Part shown: positions 32,204-44,121 of the stretch, piece by piece
Layout of the letters: each line of letters opens with the position of its first letter
Position numbering within the stretch: position 1 is the stretch's first letter
From: Rhodotorula mucilaginosa
Taxonomy: Eukaryota > Basidiomycota > Microbotryomycetes > Sporidiobolales > Sporidiobolaceae
Direction: 5' to 3'
DNA length: 64,000 bases
NCBI GenBank assembly: GCA_034406715.1
Contig: CP137867.1
Location: 1,426,001-1,490,000, forward strand
Notes under the pieces: model-generated
Databases searched by the model: none
Seen by the model: only the letters and a program-made list of their open reading frames with translations
Told to the model about the DNA's origin: nothing
Translations under genes and position numbers: made by a program

Positions 32204-35200
32204 ATGGCACCGAAGGGCAAGTCGAGCGCGAGCTCTGCTACGCGCAAGAAGCAGGCTGCGAAAGCCGCCAAGAAAGCCGCGCGCGATGCGGACGGCGACG
32301 AGGTTGACGTCGACCAACTCGCCGCTGCTGCCGTCGACGCCGGATCGTTCCAGCCGAAGCAGCGAGGCCAGAAGAAGGTGAAAAAGGACCGCTTTGCCCC
32401 CAAGGTCAAGAAGTATGTCCCGCCGCCGCCGCCGCCCAAGGGGTTGCCGGACCCCGTCGACGTCTTCCTCGTCGGTCGGGGCAAGCAGCCAGACCCACAG
32501 CTCGTCGTGATCCTGCGCCGACTCGTCAAGAAGGACGAGGCGACCTTGCTGAAGGGCTGCGAGGCGCTCGAGGAATGGGTCCGCGAGTCGCTGCGTCAAG
32601 AGGACGAACAGGAGGGCGAAGACTGGGAACGAGAAATGCGGCAGGAAGGCGTCGTCGATTGCATGGACGTGTGGGTGAGTCTCTATTTCCATCTGTACAG
32701 TGCTCCGGCGGAAACTAGCTCACCCTCGTGGCGACGGGCGGCAGGCTTCGCATTTCCCTCGACTCGCACTGCATCCTTCCCGGCGACTGCGACTGCAGGT
32801 CCACGCTTTACACAAGTTGTTGACCGCCTCGGGCGGGCCATCCCTACTCGCCTCGACTCGATCTGCACTGCTGGCGCCGATGTGGCTCGAGAAATCGGAT
32901 TATGTCGGCGCTTGGTGCACCGCAGCGCACGACAACGATCGTGGTGTCCGCAGGGACGCGAGGGCGAGCTGGGATGCAGTCGTCTCTATCGCTACCAATG
33001 CCCGCGCGGAGGAGGACTCGACCGAGGAGGAGGGGATCAACCTCGTCGAACATGCGGACAGTATCGCCTCTTTCGCGTTCTCTGTCATTCTCGGCAATGG
33101 CGCAAATGTCGGAGGCGCCGACACTCCTCTCGGCGATGCTCCCACTCCTGCTGCTGCGCAGAACGAAGACCCGGCCTTCCTCCGCACCTCGGCCATCTCG
33201 ACTCTCGCCTACCTCGTCCAAACTCTGCCTCCACCGCTGGCGCTCTCGCCCGAAACGATCGAGACTTTGACGGGAGAGGACTTGTGGGATCTGTTGACAC
33301 GGTCGACGGAGCCGGGATCGAGGGAACAGCCGGGCATGGTCCGCAAGGCGCTGTACGACTTGCTCGGTGCGATCGTCGCTCGCAAGGACCAGGAACTCCT
33401 CCTTGGCGATTCTGCCGCCGAGCCGGATGCAGACGAATCGGACCGACTCCGCGTGGTTGCGAGCCGGGTTCTGGCCAACTGCTGGGAAGACGAAGAGGGC
33501 TGGCCGAGCATCATCCTCTTTCTGCGAAGTACGTTTGCTTTCCCACTTCGGTCGGTTCTCCGGTCCTTGACTCAACGATTCGTAAAATCCGACAGGATAC
33601 CCGCAGGCATGGTCCCTTGCCGATTCAGTCCTTGCTGGCGACGACGACAACGACGAGGACAAGGACAGCGTGGACGAGGACGAACACGACGACATTTTCA
33701 AGCCTTTGCCGACCGTCGCACTCCTCCTGCGCCATCTCACGCTCGGCTGCAGCTCGCATCCGACCTCGCTGTACCCGACCATCCTCCTCATCCTCGCCAC
33801 CCTGCCAGCTTCTCAAGTCCCTCCGACTCGCCCCGCGCTCGCGCTTCTGTTCGAGTCCTTCTGGGCGGCGTACTCGTCTCGCGCCATCGCAATCGGTGGC
33901 GCGCGAGCCGTGCAGGCTTGGGCGGCCGCCCTGCTCGAAGCCGTTTTGTACGAGACATCCCGCGTCGAGGAAATCGACTTGGCAGCTGGGATCGCGCGCG
34001 AATGGCTCGGCGAACGTTTGTTTGCCCTCGTACTCGGAAGGGGAGAAGACGGCAAATGTCCAAGCGGAGCGCGGTCCCTCGCTGCCGGTTTCGAGAAACC
34101 GCTGGCGCGACTCGAAGGGCGTGAAGACTCGACTACGTTTGACGCCTGCTGGGACGCCATCGTCAGCGAAGCGACCGCCGCTGTGACGGCTGCGGCGTCT
34201 TTGGCTCCCGAGTTCCAGGCTGCCTTGCCCCCGCTCGCAGCGGCACTGCAATCGTTTGCCGCCTCGGCGAACGAGACACTCCGGGGCAAGGGACGACAAC
34301 TTGCACTCGAATTCTTGCGCCTTGCGACGACGGGAGTTGCGCAGGCGGGGCAGGGCCTCCGGTGCGACGAGCTGCTGGCGTTCATCCTCGAAGTGGCTGG
34401 ATCGGTCGACGACGCAGAATCGCAATCGGTGCGTTTGCTCGGCTTTGAGAGATCGCTGGGCTGGTGACACTAACACACGCTCGGCGAACAGGTGCTGGAC
34501 GACCTCGCACGGGATCACCTGCCCGCCCTCATCTCCGACTCGCCCACTGCCTTGCAGCTCTTTGTTTCTCGCCTCGCGATCCCTTCCCCCTCGCGCGACG
34601 CGCTGTGGCGCGACCTCTTCGAGCCCGTCCCGACTCCGCGGGTCCTCCTTCAGTTGATCGATGGCGTCTCCGAGACTGGCCTCGCGGCCGACTTGCCTTC
34701 AGCCGGCCTCGATGATTACGTTCTCACTTTGGCTCGCAAAGTCGTCGGCGCTGAGGCCGACTACACGAAGGACGAGCTGGAGCTCGTTCGACGGGTTATC
34801 CTGCAGCCGCAACCTCTTGTCAGCCCCTCCCTCTCTGGGAACTTGGTTTCGCTCGCGGCAGAAGCGATGAGCGAGACGGTTCGACCTCGGCTCCATCGGT
34901 CGGACGGCCACTCGACTACCTCAACTCCTTCTCTGGAGCGCCTGATCGCTGCGACGGCGCTCGTCGCGCACTATGTGCAGCTCGGCGAGAACGCGCGGAC
35001 CGCTTGCGGTGTTCCCGGCCTTGCCTTGAGCCTCTTTGATATCGGTTACTCGCTCCCGATATTCGGAGACGCCGACTTGCCCGGAGAGGCTATCGCCGCA
35101 GCGCAGCAGGCCTGGTCTGCAGTCGTTGCCACCGCAGGGCAAGCCGCCGTCGAACCAGTCTTTGACGAGCTGCGGAAGCGAGTCACCGACGCCTCCTCCA

Positions 35201-38054
35201 CCTTGTCGTCCATTCAGGTCGTCGCGACGGCCACCGATCTACTTGAATCGCATCCGGCATCTCGATTCTCGCTTCAGAACGTCTTGCCGAGCCGGGAGGC
35301 ACTCGACGCCATCTCCTGCTCACTCTCGCCTCCGTTCCCTGCCCCTTCTCTCGCCATCATCGACCCGCTCACTCCCGCGACCGAGTCGTCTGCCGCACCT
35401 TCCGACTCGAGCGTCGACTTTGATCGCTCTTTCCTTTCGTCTTATGCTCGCGCACTCGTCGCCGTTCTCGAAGTGTCTGCTCGCGACCATACCGTTCTGC
35501 GTCGACAGGCCTCGTGGATCCTGCCTCACCTCCTCTTGCTCGCCGATGTCGCTCGCGATGAGCTGTCGAAGCCTTCGCCGGCTGGTTCCATGTCCAGTGT
35601 GTTCGCACCGGACGTGCCAACCGAGATTCTGGAGCGCGTTTCTGCGGCAGCGGATGGAGCGGTCAGCTACCTCTTGTCGACCCTGGCCAACGCCATACCG
35701 GAGGGCTGGCACCCGGGTGCCGTGTCCCACCTCCGGTCGAAGGAGACGGTTGCACCTCCGCCCGAGGACGCCTTGCTCGGAGCGCTCGACTCGATGTGGC
35801 GGATCGCCCGGGGCTCAGATGTCGGGGCCCTGTACGCGCAGCGGGGGGTACGGACAGTGCTGAGTGCAGTGTTGCGGTACGCGGAAGATGGAGGTGCTGG
35901 CGATGCCGAACGGTGGTTGGCACTGGCCCAGACCTTGTCGTCATCCGGTGTGTTGGCTTTACCTATTGGTGGTGCTTCTCCCTTACTGACACGACCACCG
36001 ATCCCAGCACCGAACCTCGCATGCGCAGTGCTGCATGCCATCAAGTCGCTTTTGCTGGAGACGCCACGCTTCGAGCGATACCAGAACGAGCTCGCCGCCG
36101 ATTTGGCTGGCGTTACTCCCTCGAACCTCGACGTCAAGGGTCCTCCCGCGCTTCGACAGTTGCTCGCTTCTGCACCACCACCAGACGCGCCCGTCATCTT
36201 CCTGCCTCAGCAGCGATCAATGTTCCTGATCCAGGCCATCACGCGGTGGATCGCCAGCGACGAGCCGATCCCGGACGAGATGAGCGCCGGTCTCGTCGAG
36301 CTCTTTTGCCACCTCGCACCGATCGTGCAGGACCTCAGCGGCGGACATTGGGACCTCATGTTTGACTTGATCGAAACGTATCTCGATGCGGCCGACTGGG
36401 AAGAGGCGACCACATTGCCGGCCGTGCACCACTCGTGTCTGCTGCTGGCGCAGATCCGGGATCTCTCGACTGCGAATGCCGAGCTGAGAGATACGGCCAA
36501 GGCGAGAGTGGATTCGCTGTTGGAGGCAGTTCTGCGGTTGTTTGTGTCGAGACCGGGTGCGTCGTCCCTTCTTCTTTGGCCTGTTCTCTAGCCGTTGACT
36601 TTTGCCACGCTCGCAGTCTCGCGCTCTCGGGACGAACCTCGCGTTGTCGTCGTCGAAACGATGGCGAGGTTGATCAAGACCCTCCCGCAAAAGCTGCTCA
36701 GCATGGATGCCTCGTTCGAACAGGTACGATGTCGTCTTTGCAAAGGCTTGATCGTGTACTGACACCGTCTTTCGGCAGCTCCTGCGCCTGTTGCAAGATC
36801 CCGCCTTTGCCGTGCAGCTGTCGTCGTATCAGCTCCTGCGGCGTGTGATCGACAAACACGTCTCTGACCTCGTCGTCGAAGCCGAGCTCGATGTCGAAGA
36901 CAAGCTCGAGATACGGTTGCCTCCTGCCCTGGTGACGGCTCTCGAGCATGTCCCGGACGTGGACGAGCCGAGTCAGGTGCGCTCTCACCGTTTGGTTCTG
37001 GTACAGCGTCCAATGCTGACTCTTGAGATCCTTGCCCCGCGCTCAGGTCACCACCTACTTGCTGAGCTGGCTTCTCACCTTTAGCTTCTTCGAGTCGGCT
37101 GTGGGTCGGCATTCCTTTCGCTTTGTCGAGGAGACTTTGCGTCGGCTAACTCCGAACCCATCCCAGTCCCCTCGCCTGCGGGAAGCCTATCTCGAGCAGC
37201 TCCGCGACAGCGGTCTCGTCGTGCAGGCGTTCTTGCCGGCCGTATTCGCGCCCTTGCAGCTGAGCGACCGCACTCGCCCCGTCGACTTGACTCCGTGGTC
37301 GGTCGACGATTTCGTCCTCGAGCAGCTCGACGCGCGCGACCGCACGAGCGTGTCCGTCTTTGCCGCGCACGTCTACTACCGCGCGCTGCACACGGTCCCG
37401 TCCGTCATTCGCGCGTACTGGTCGTCGCTGCAGAACCTGCAACTGTCGCGCGTCATGCAGTCGTTCACGACGCGGCACTTTTCGCCGTTGCTCGTCGCGG
37501 ACGAGTTGTCCGTGTTGCGGGACGCCGACTCGCCGACGGGGAAGCAGCTCCGCGACAACGACGACTTTACGGTCAAGGTTGCGTCGAACGGGAGCGAAGT
37601 CAAGGTCGTGTTTGTGGTCGACGAGGAGGCGATGGAGATTGCGATCAAGGTCCCGAACGAGTTCCCGCTCGCCGGTGTCGAGGTGCGCGACGTCCGCAAG
37701 GTCGGCGTCACCGACAAGCAGTGGCGCGCGTGGCTGCTCGCGATGCAGCAGGTCATCACCTCTCAGGTGGGTCCCCGGGAGGATCTCTTCTGTGTCGAAG
37801 GCGCCGAAACTGACCATTCGCCACAGTCTGCCGCGATCGCGGATGCGATCCTCTTGTTCAAGCGGAACGTGACGTTGCACTTTGAAGGCGTCGAGTCGTG
37901 CGCGATCTGCTACTCGACCGTGTCGACCGTGGACCGGTCGCTGCCGACCAAGACGTGCAAGACGTGCAGCAACAAGTTCCACGCCGGCTGCCTGTACAAG
38001 TGGTTCACGACCTCGCACGGCTCGACGTGCCCGCTCTGTCGCCAGGTGTTCTAG
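32204..38054 (+). CDS. LTN1: E3 ubiquitin-protein ligase listerin
   Basis: Eight exons give about 1,780 aa, the usual listerin size. Exon limits include 32204-32674, 32799-33528, 33596-34428 and 34492-36556; the last exon ends at the stop at 38052-38054. Listerin is the ligase of the ribosome quality control complex: it binds the 60S subunit and ubiquitinates nascent chains stalled on it. The N-terminus has the conserved stretch KKYVPPPPPPKGLPDPVDVF, then LKGCEALEEWVRESLR. The middle is a HEAT-like solenoid. The end carries an RWD-like region (KVVFVVDEEAMEIAIKVPNE, then FPLAGVEV, a form typical of listerin) and a RING domain (CAICYSTV, CKTCSNKFHAGCLYKWF, CPLCRQVF), with all eight Cys/His ligands visible. 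The 60-nt intron before the RING exon is stop-free. The gene lies between MED16 and ILV2, all on the same strand. Confidence 0.93.
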
Positions 38055-38232
38055 GTCGCCTCCTCCTTAGCATATTGCAACCCACTGTTTATTTTCCCAG
38101 CAGGTTGACTTGCGATGCCCGGAGATTGCGGCCGGTCTTGGCTTGACTCGCGCGCGCGGCGTTCACTCTCCGGCTTTCTGTGGTTCGCGATCTCTCTTTT
38201 TCCATCCCGAACCGTAGCGCCTGTAACCAAAG

Positions 38233-40916
38233 ATGCATCGGACGCTGGCACGCTCGTCAAGAGCCCTGCGCTCTTCGCCCATCGCTTCGACCTCGACCGC
38301 CACCGCGTCTTCGAACCGGTTCGCGCTCGCCTCGTCTGCTGCTCAGCGGACAGCGGCCCTCGCACCGCACTCGCGCGGACTCGCGACGGCGACTGACAAG
38401 GCCGAAGCTCAGGTCCAGACGTGAGTCCCTCATTCCTTCGTGCTGTCATCGGGGGTGGTCGGTGGCGTCGAGTTCCATGTCAAGGGCGCGGGAATCGCTC
38501 CTCCACTTTTTTTTTCTTTTTTCGCCAGCGCTCCGAGTGGCGTGCACAGGCATCCGGAGGCTGGCTTTGGAGTGGTGTGTGCATACTGTCGGCCATCGGA
38601 CCGAGGGGGCTCGAGTTTGGCGAATTCCGAGGCGATCGACTGGACTCGCCGCGGCTTGACTCGTCACATCGACCCCGAACGAGTGGAGATCCATACTGAC
38701 CCGCTCGCACCCTGCAGCCGCGCGAAACCGGCGCCGAATTTCCAGCAGGTGCCGAAATCGCAGTCGGGCGCCAACCCGCTCGCGTCGACCAACCAACTCG
38801 AAAATGTCAACGAACTCGACTCGTCCTTTATCGGCCTCTCGGGCGGCCAGATCTTCCACGAGATGATGCTCCGCCACAACGTCGAAAAGGTGTTTGGCTA
38901 CCCGGGCGGTGCCATCCTCCCCGTCTTTGACGCCATCTACAACTCGCCGCACTTTGACTTTGTCCTGCCCCGCCACGAGCAAGGTGCGGGCCACATGGCC
39001 GAGGGCTACGCTCGCGTCAGCGGCAAACCGGGAGTCGTCCTCGTCACGTCCGGTCCGGGCGCGACCAACGTCATCACGCCGATGCAGGACGCCCTCTCGG
39101 ACGGCACGCCCCTCGTCGTCTTCTGTGGCCAGGTCGCGACTTCGGCGATCGGGTCCGACGCCTTCCAGGAAGCCGACGTTGTCGGCATCTCGCGCTCGTG
39201 CACCAAGTGGAACGTCATGGTCAAGGACATCGCCGAACTGCCTCGCCGCATCAACGAGGCCTTCAAAATTGCCACGTCGGGTCGCCCCGGACCGGTCCTC
39301 GTCGACCTGCCCAAGGACATCACCGCCGGTATCCTCCGGCAAGCGATCCCGTGGCGGTACACGCACCCGGACTTGGCCGAGTCCAACATCCCCTCGCGGC
39401 AGCGGATCCACACCGCGACCTCGCAGGTCGGTGGCGAAGCGACCCCGATCTCGGACGCGCTCCTGAACAAGGCCGCGCACCTGATCGCCAACGCCAAGCG
39501 ACCAGTCATCTATGCCGGTCAGGGCATGCTCTCGACCCCGGAAGGCCCCGAGCTCCTGAAGCGCCTCGCCAAGGACGGCAACATCCCCGTCACGACGACC
39601 CTGATGGGCCTCGGCGCGTACGACGAACTCGACGAGACTCACTCGCTGCACATGCTCGGCATGCACGGGTCCGCGTACGCCAACTTGGCGATGCAGTCGG
39701 CCGACGTCATCATCGCGCTCGGTGCCCGTTTCGACGACCGCGTGACCGGTCGCCTCGACATGTTTGCGCCCGCCGCTCGCGCTGCCGCTGCCGCCGGCAC
39801 CGGTGGCATCATTCACTTTGAAGTCCAGCCGAAGAACATTAACAAGGTCGTCAACGCCAACGTGGCCGTGACGGGCGACGTCGTCGAGTCGGTCCGGGCC
39901 CTGCTCCCGCTGCTGCCGAAGCAGGCCGAGCCGCGCGCCGAATGGTTCGCCAAGATTAAGCAGTGGAAGGCCGACTACCCGTTCACCTACGTCCCTTCGG
40001 ACCCGTCCAAGGGCGAACTGATGAAGCCGCAGGAGGTGATCGAGGCGCTCGACTCGTGGTGCGAGCAGCACGGCAAGGAGAACGTCATCGTCTCGACGGG
40101 TGTTGGACAGCACCAGATGTGGGCCTGCCAGCACTACCGCTGGCGGCACCCGCGCACGTGGGTCTCTTCCGGCGGACTCGGCACGATGGGCTACGGTTTG
40201 CCCTCGTGCATCGGCGCCAAGGTGGCTGCGCCCGAAAAGGTCGTCGTCGACATTGACGGCGATGCATCGTTCTCGATGACGGCGATGGAGCTCGCCACCG
40301 CCGCCCAGTACGGCATCGGCGTCAAGGTCCTCGTCCTCAACAACGAGTTCCAGGGCATGGTCCTCCAGTGGCAGGGTGGGTCGAGGATGGTCTAGGGAGG
40401 ACGATCTCCCCGCTTTGTCGTATACTAACAATGTCACCCCTCCAGACCTGTTCTACGAGAAGCGATACTCGCACACCGAGATGACCAACCCGGACTTTGT
40501 CGCGCTCGCCAAGGCGATGAACGTCCACGCGATCCGCTGCGACAGCCTGACCGACTTGCCAGCCAAGATGAAGGAGTTTATGGACTATGACAACAACAAG
40601 CCGGTCCTGCTCGAGGCGCGCGTGTCCAAGGGTGAGTCTCGAAACTCGTTGAGAGTTCGCTTCCTCGGCCTTTTTCGATCTTTCCGCCCTCCTCAAGCAT
40701 CGGACTACGTACTGACACTATCTATACGTCCCGGCGACGGATAGCCGAGCACGTTACACCCATGGTGGCGGCCGGGAAAGCGCTGCATCAAATGGTTCTG
40801 CACCCGACCTTGGTAAGTTTCGAGTCGTTCCTGCGCCGAGGGCGATTTCCGAGCCTTTCCTGACTCTCGGCGGCCTCGGACTCTTGCAGAAATCTATCGA
40901 TGGCGCCATGGACTAG
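38233..40916 (+). CDS. ILV2: acetolactate synthase catalytic subunit, mitochondrial
   Basis: It catalyses the first common step of valine, leucine and isoleucine synthesis (two pyruvate to acetolactate, or pyruvate plus 2-oxobutyrate), using thiamine diphosphate, FAD and Mg. Exons are 38233-38420, 38718 to about 40374, about 40446-40631, about 40744-40812 and a short last exon ending at TAG 40914-40916, giving about 700 aa. The first exon is an Arg/Ser/Ala-rich mitochondrial presequence. The mature enzyme shows [18 protein letters not shown], the catalytic Glu in [15 protein letters not shown], and the ThDP/Mg motif [20 protein letters not shown] with LNNEFQGMV. The first intron (297 nt) is four to five times longer than the local norm. 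A 663-codon open frame lies antisense to the gene but is a composition artefact. Confidence 0.95.
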
Positions 40917-41517
40917 GCCTACGATGCCGATGCTCCTGCCTTTGGGCTTGAATGAGGTGTCGACCCGAGGAATCGCCATCACGCCCGCCACCTTGTAACC
41001 TTTTGTTCCCTCCGCTTCTTCGTTCCCCGCCAACGAGTTCTGGTTCTTTGCGCTTTTGTGTGTACTCTGGAGTGTATTTGTGCCGCGAAAATGACTATCT
41101 TTGAGGTCTCCCCTTGCGGTTCACGAGTCACTTCGAAGGCGCTTGCTTGAGCTCGAGCTAGCTTCTCCCGGCCCTGCGTTTTGTCACTGGTCTCGCCGGT
41201 CCCTTACATGCATTGCTCTTATTTCCTTGGCCTTCCTGCTCGATTGCTGTTTGAGTTGGATAGCTGCACAGAGGCCTTTTGCATCTCCGCGGATTCCGAG
41301 GTGCGGCTCCGGTTCGCCCAGTTTGCCGAAGCGCTCTCATCATCTTGCTTCTACACTTCAGCTCTCGACTTGCAGACTCGCCTGTACACGCTCGACACGC
41401 TTCATCCGACCACCTGCCCCTCGCTGTGCTGCTGCCGTGCCGAACGCCCGCCGACACGAACGACTTCCCCACCTGCTCCCGACTTGCTTGCAACTTCCAA
41501 GACTTGTGCTGCAAGCC
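40917..41517. other. intergenic between ILV2 and the hydrolase gene
   Basis: About 600 bases without a supported gene. Open frames here do not connect in phase to the hydrolase. Confidence 0.4.
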
Positions 41518-43155
41518 ATGTCTTCGAGCCCCGCCTACTCGATCTACGAACGACCGGATGGCTACCACTTTGCGTACAAGGTGCTCGGTCGAGCCAAGGC
41601 GGCGACTCCTCTCGTCATGGTTCACGGGTGCGTTCTTGGCGAGAGAGGGCACTTCCGCTTGTCTGGCGCTGACGAGACTCGTGCGCGCTCCAGGCTGAGC
41701 GCTGTCGGACTGGTCGACTGGATGCCACTCGCTGGGGAGCTCGCGAAGACAAGGCCAGGTGCGTTGCAATGCGCGTGTGAAGGAGCAGCGGTGGCTAACT
41801 CCTGAAGAACCGACATGCAGTTCTGATCTTTGACAACCGCGGAATCGGCTCGTCCAAGATCCCTCAGGCGCACGAGGCCGAGCCGTACGACGTCAACGAT
41901 ATGGCCGCTGACGTGGCGAGGCTCGTCAAGGTGCGGGTGGTCCATGTTTTGGTTTCGCTCTGCCCTTTCAAAGAGATTGACCTCGTCCTCCTCCGCTTTG
42001 CAGCACATTGGTTGGAAAGAGATTGACTTGCTCGGCTTCTCGATGGTGAGTTTTCCTGTACGAGGCGTTTCTCCTCCGGGTCACTGACACGCCGTGGCGA
42101 AAAACAGGGCGGCATGATTGCACAGTCGGTGCTCGTCTCGCCAAACTTGCCGTTCAAGATCCGCCACCTCGTCCTCGCGGCGACCTCGGCGTGAGTGCGG
42201 GTGACTCAAGCTCCTCACCCTGGTCCGTGTGGCTCACCTCGAAGACCCGTTTGTCAGTAAACCGGCGCACTCGGACCTGTTGCAGGCGATCCCGCAGCCC
42301 GGTCCTGGTCCGCTCACGTACGAGGACAAGGTCAAGCTCGTGACGCCCTTCATCCATGTGGGTGCACGTTGTATTTGCTCCCTGCAGCTCCTCGCTGATC
42401 CCCGTCGCCTTCGAGTAGGTTGGGTACGACCCGGCGTTTATCCGGGATCCCAAGGTCAGCTGTAATTTCGCCCAGTCCAGTAGCCGTAGACTTCTGTGGC
42501 TGACCTCGAGTTTGGCTCGTGCAGAACAAGGACATTCTCGATCGACGCATCAAGGAGAGTGTCGAGGCACGGAGGCCGTCTAGGACAGTTCGTGAGTTCA
42601 TTTGCGGGATGTGGAAAGTGCCCAGCTGGCGCTCACTCTCTTTTCCTCCGTGCCCGCAGAGCACCAAATCGGAGTGGTAAGTTGTGTGTTCGGACGTTCC
42701 CACAGTGCTCGAACTGACTCCGGCTCCGTCGAAATCAGATTGCGGGCTACGATGTCCGGAAAAAGCTGCCGGCCGTCCCTTCGACCCTGCCAGTCCTGAT
42801 CCTGCACGGCACTGCGGACCGTGAGTAGTCGTGCGAGCAGATGCCGAACGAGTCTGACTTGAGCAAGTCCCGCTCTCGCAGGCTCGGTTTACTACAGCGA
42901 ATCCAAGTACATCCAGCGCGGGCTCCCGCACGCCCAGCTCGTTTCGTTTGACGGGATCGGCCATACCTGGTGAGTCTGCCTGTCCGTGCGCGTCTGTCCA
43001 ACCATCGACTGAAACCCACCCCGCGCCTCGTGTGCAGGTACGACTACTACACGCTCGAGTACTGGACCGGCTTGCTCAACACGTTCCTCGACGGCGGGGA
43101 CGCCTTTTCCCTCTCTCCGCCGCCGGCTTCCTCGTCGTACCAACCCAAGTTGTAA
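41518..43155 (+). CDS. alpha/beta-hydrolase fold protein
   Basis: About ten short introns divide a protein of roughly 310-320 aa. The N-terminus reads YSIYERPDGYHFAYKVLG. The oxyanion-loop HG is in LVMVHGLSAVGLVDW. The strand-turn motif is LIFDNRGIGSSK. The nucleophile elbow GFSMGG is split by an intron between Met and Gly. The acid region is LPVLILHGTADR and the catalytic His is in FDGIGHTW. These are the hallmarks of the esterase/lipase/epoxide-hydrolase-like family; the substrate cannot be named. No signal peptide is visible, so it is probably cytosolic. The stop TAA (43153-43155) is only five bases from the stop of the convergent BolA gene. Confidence 0.85.
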
Positions 43156-43160
43156 TTTTT

Positions 43161-43748
43161 CTATATTCCACCGCCGGCAGCCTCGTACTCTTCCGGACTC
43201 TTGGCCTTGATCGACAGGGCGTGCAGACCTGCTGCGAATTCGTCCTTGAGCGAGTCGTTGACGAGGCGATGCCGTGCGATCATGCGCTGCGTGTCTTCTT
43301 CCATGTCAGTCCATCTTCGGAGGTGGCCGAAAAGAGAAGCAGGCCCCGGACGCACGAGGCCTTGGAACTTGTCGCTGACGACGTGAACGGAAAAGTGCGT
43401 CTCGCCGGACCCGCCTCCGACGGCTCGCATTGGTGCATGATGCCGGTGTGCGGCCGAGTCGTTCGAGATCTCGAGGACTGACGGTGCGAGGGCTGCCGTG
43501 AGCTGTTTGTGGCGGAGGGGGTCAGTTGGCGAAGAACGCGGGGCTCAGAAGGCGGGGCTCAGAAGGCGGCTCGGCTCGCTTGTGCGGGTTCGCGTGCTTA
43601 CCTTTTCCCGAATGGCCGTCTCGACTGGCCCTGCTTGTGTAGGCGAAGAAGCCATCGTGCGGCGGAGTTCAAGTCCGAGTCGAACTGGGAATTGGGTCGG
43701 GGTGGGCGTGCGTGCGGCCAAAGAGGAGAGCAGCGAGCGGGACAGCAT
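43161..43748 (-). CDS. BOL1: BolA family protein, probably mitochondrial (Bol1 type)
   Basis: It reads leftward from ATG at 43746-43748. The first exon encodes an Arg/Ser/Leu-rich mitochondrial leader (MLSRSLLSSLAARTPTPTQF). The body has the BolA core: GGGSGETHFSVHVVSDKFQG, then ARHRLVNDSLKDEFAAGLHA and LSIKAKSPEE. The invariant RHR and the HALSIxAKTP-like end are clear. BolA proteins work with monothiol glutaredoxins in trafficking of iron-sulfur clusters; Bol1 helps insert 4Fe-4S clusters in mitochondria. At least two short introns interrupt it, one after KFQG. It is convergent with the hydrolase gene and divergent from the FAR1-like gene at 44122. Confidence 0.85.
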
Positions 43749-44121
43749 GCGCTCCGCAGTACTGCAGTTTCGCTGACTCGGTCCGAGTGTCTATAGAGCC
43801 GGGAGAGAGAGTGATGAGGAGGGGAGAGTGATCATGCTGACGTGGCAGCTCGAAGCGCTCGAGGGGAGGCTCCTCGTCATTTCCTCCCGCTTCGCCGACT
43901 TTTTCCTCGCTTCGGCACACACGCGCTCGACGCGTAAAGGCGTACAGCGAGAGATCCAAGTGCAGCGAGCACGCTGCTAGTCCCGCCCACCCGCCTGCGC
44001 TGCTCGCTCCCTCGCTGGCTCGCTCGCTCGCTGTTTCCGTGCTTCCCACATCACTCTCCGCAACCAGCTGCGAGGACCACCGTACACACCCGAGGAGGCG
44101 GCGTACAAGGGAAACTGGACC
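43749..44121. promoter_or_regulatory. divergent promoter between BolA and array relative D
   Basis: Two starts about 373 bases apart face away from each other. A TCGCTCGC-rich stretch near 44000-44035 is the only repeat-like sequence seen. Confidence 0.5.

Noticed and set aside
31748-32692. 314-codon minus-strand open frame across MED16 and LTN1
   Set aside because: It is antisense to the ends of two well-supported genes and lacks recognisable content.
38446-40437. 663-codon minus-strand open frame
   Set aside because: It is exactly antisense to ILV2. GC-rich codon usage opens the opposite frame, and the protein is Arg/Asp/Val-rich without a domain.
41101-41805. Upstream extension of the hydrolase open frame
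   Set aside because: The added residues are Ser/Arg-rich and unlike the family. MSSSPAYSIYERPDG is a natural start, and the frame then runs into the first intron.
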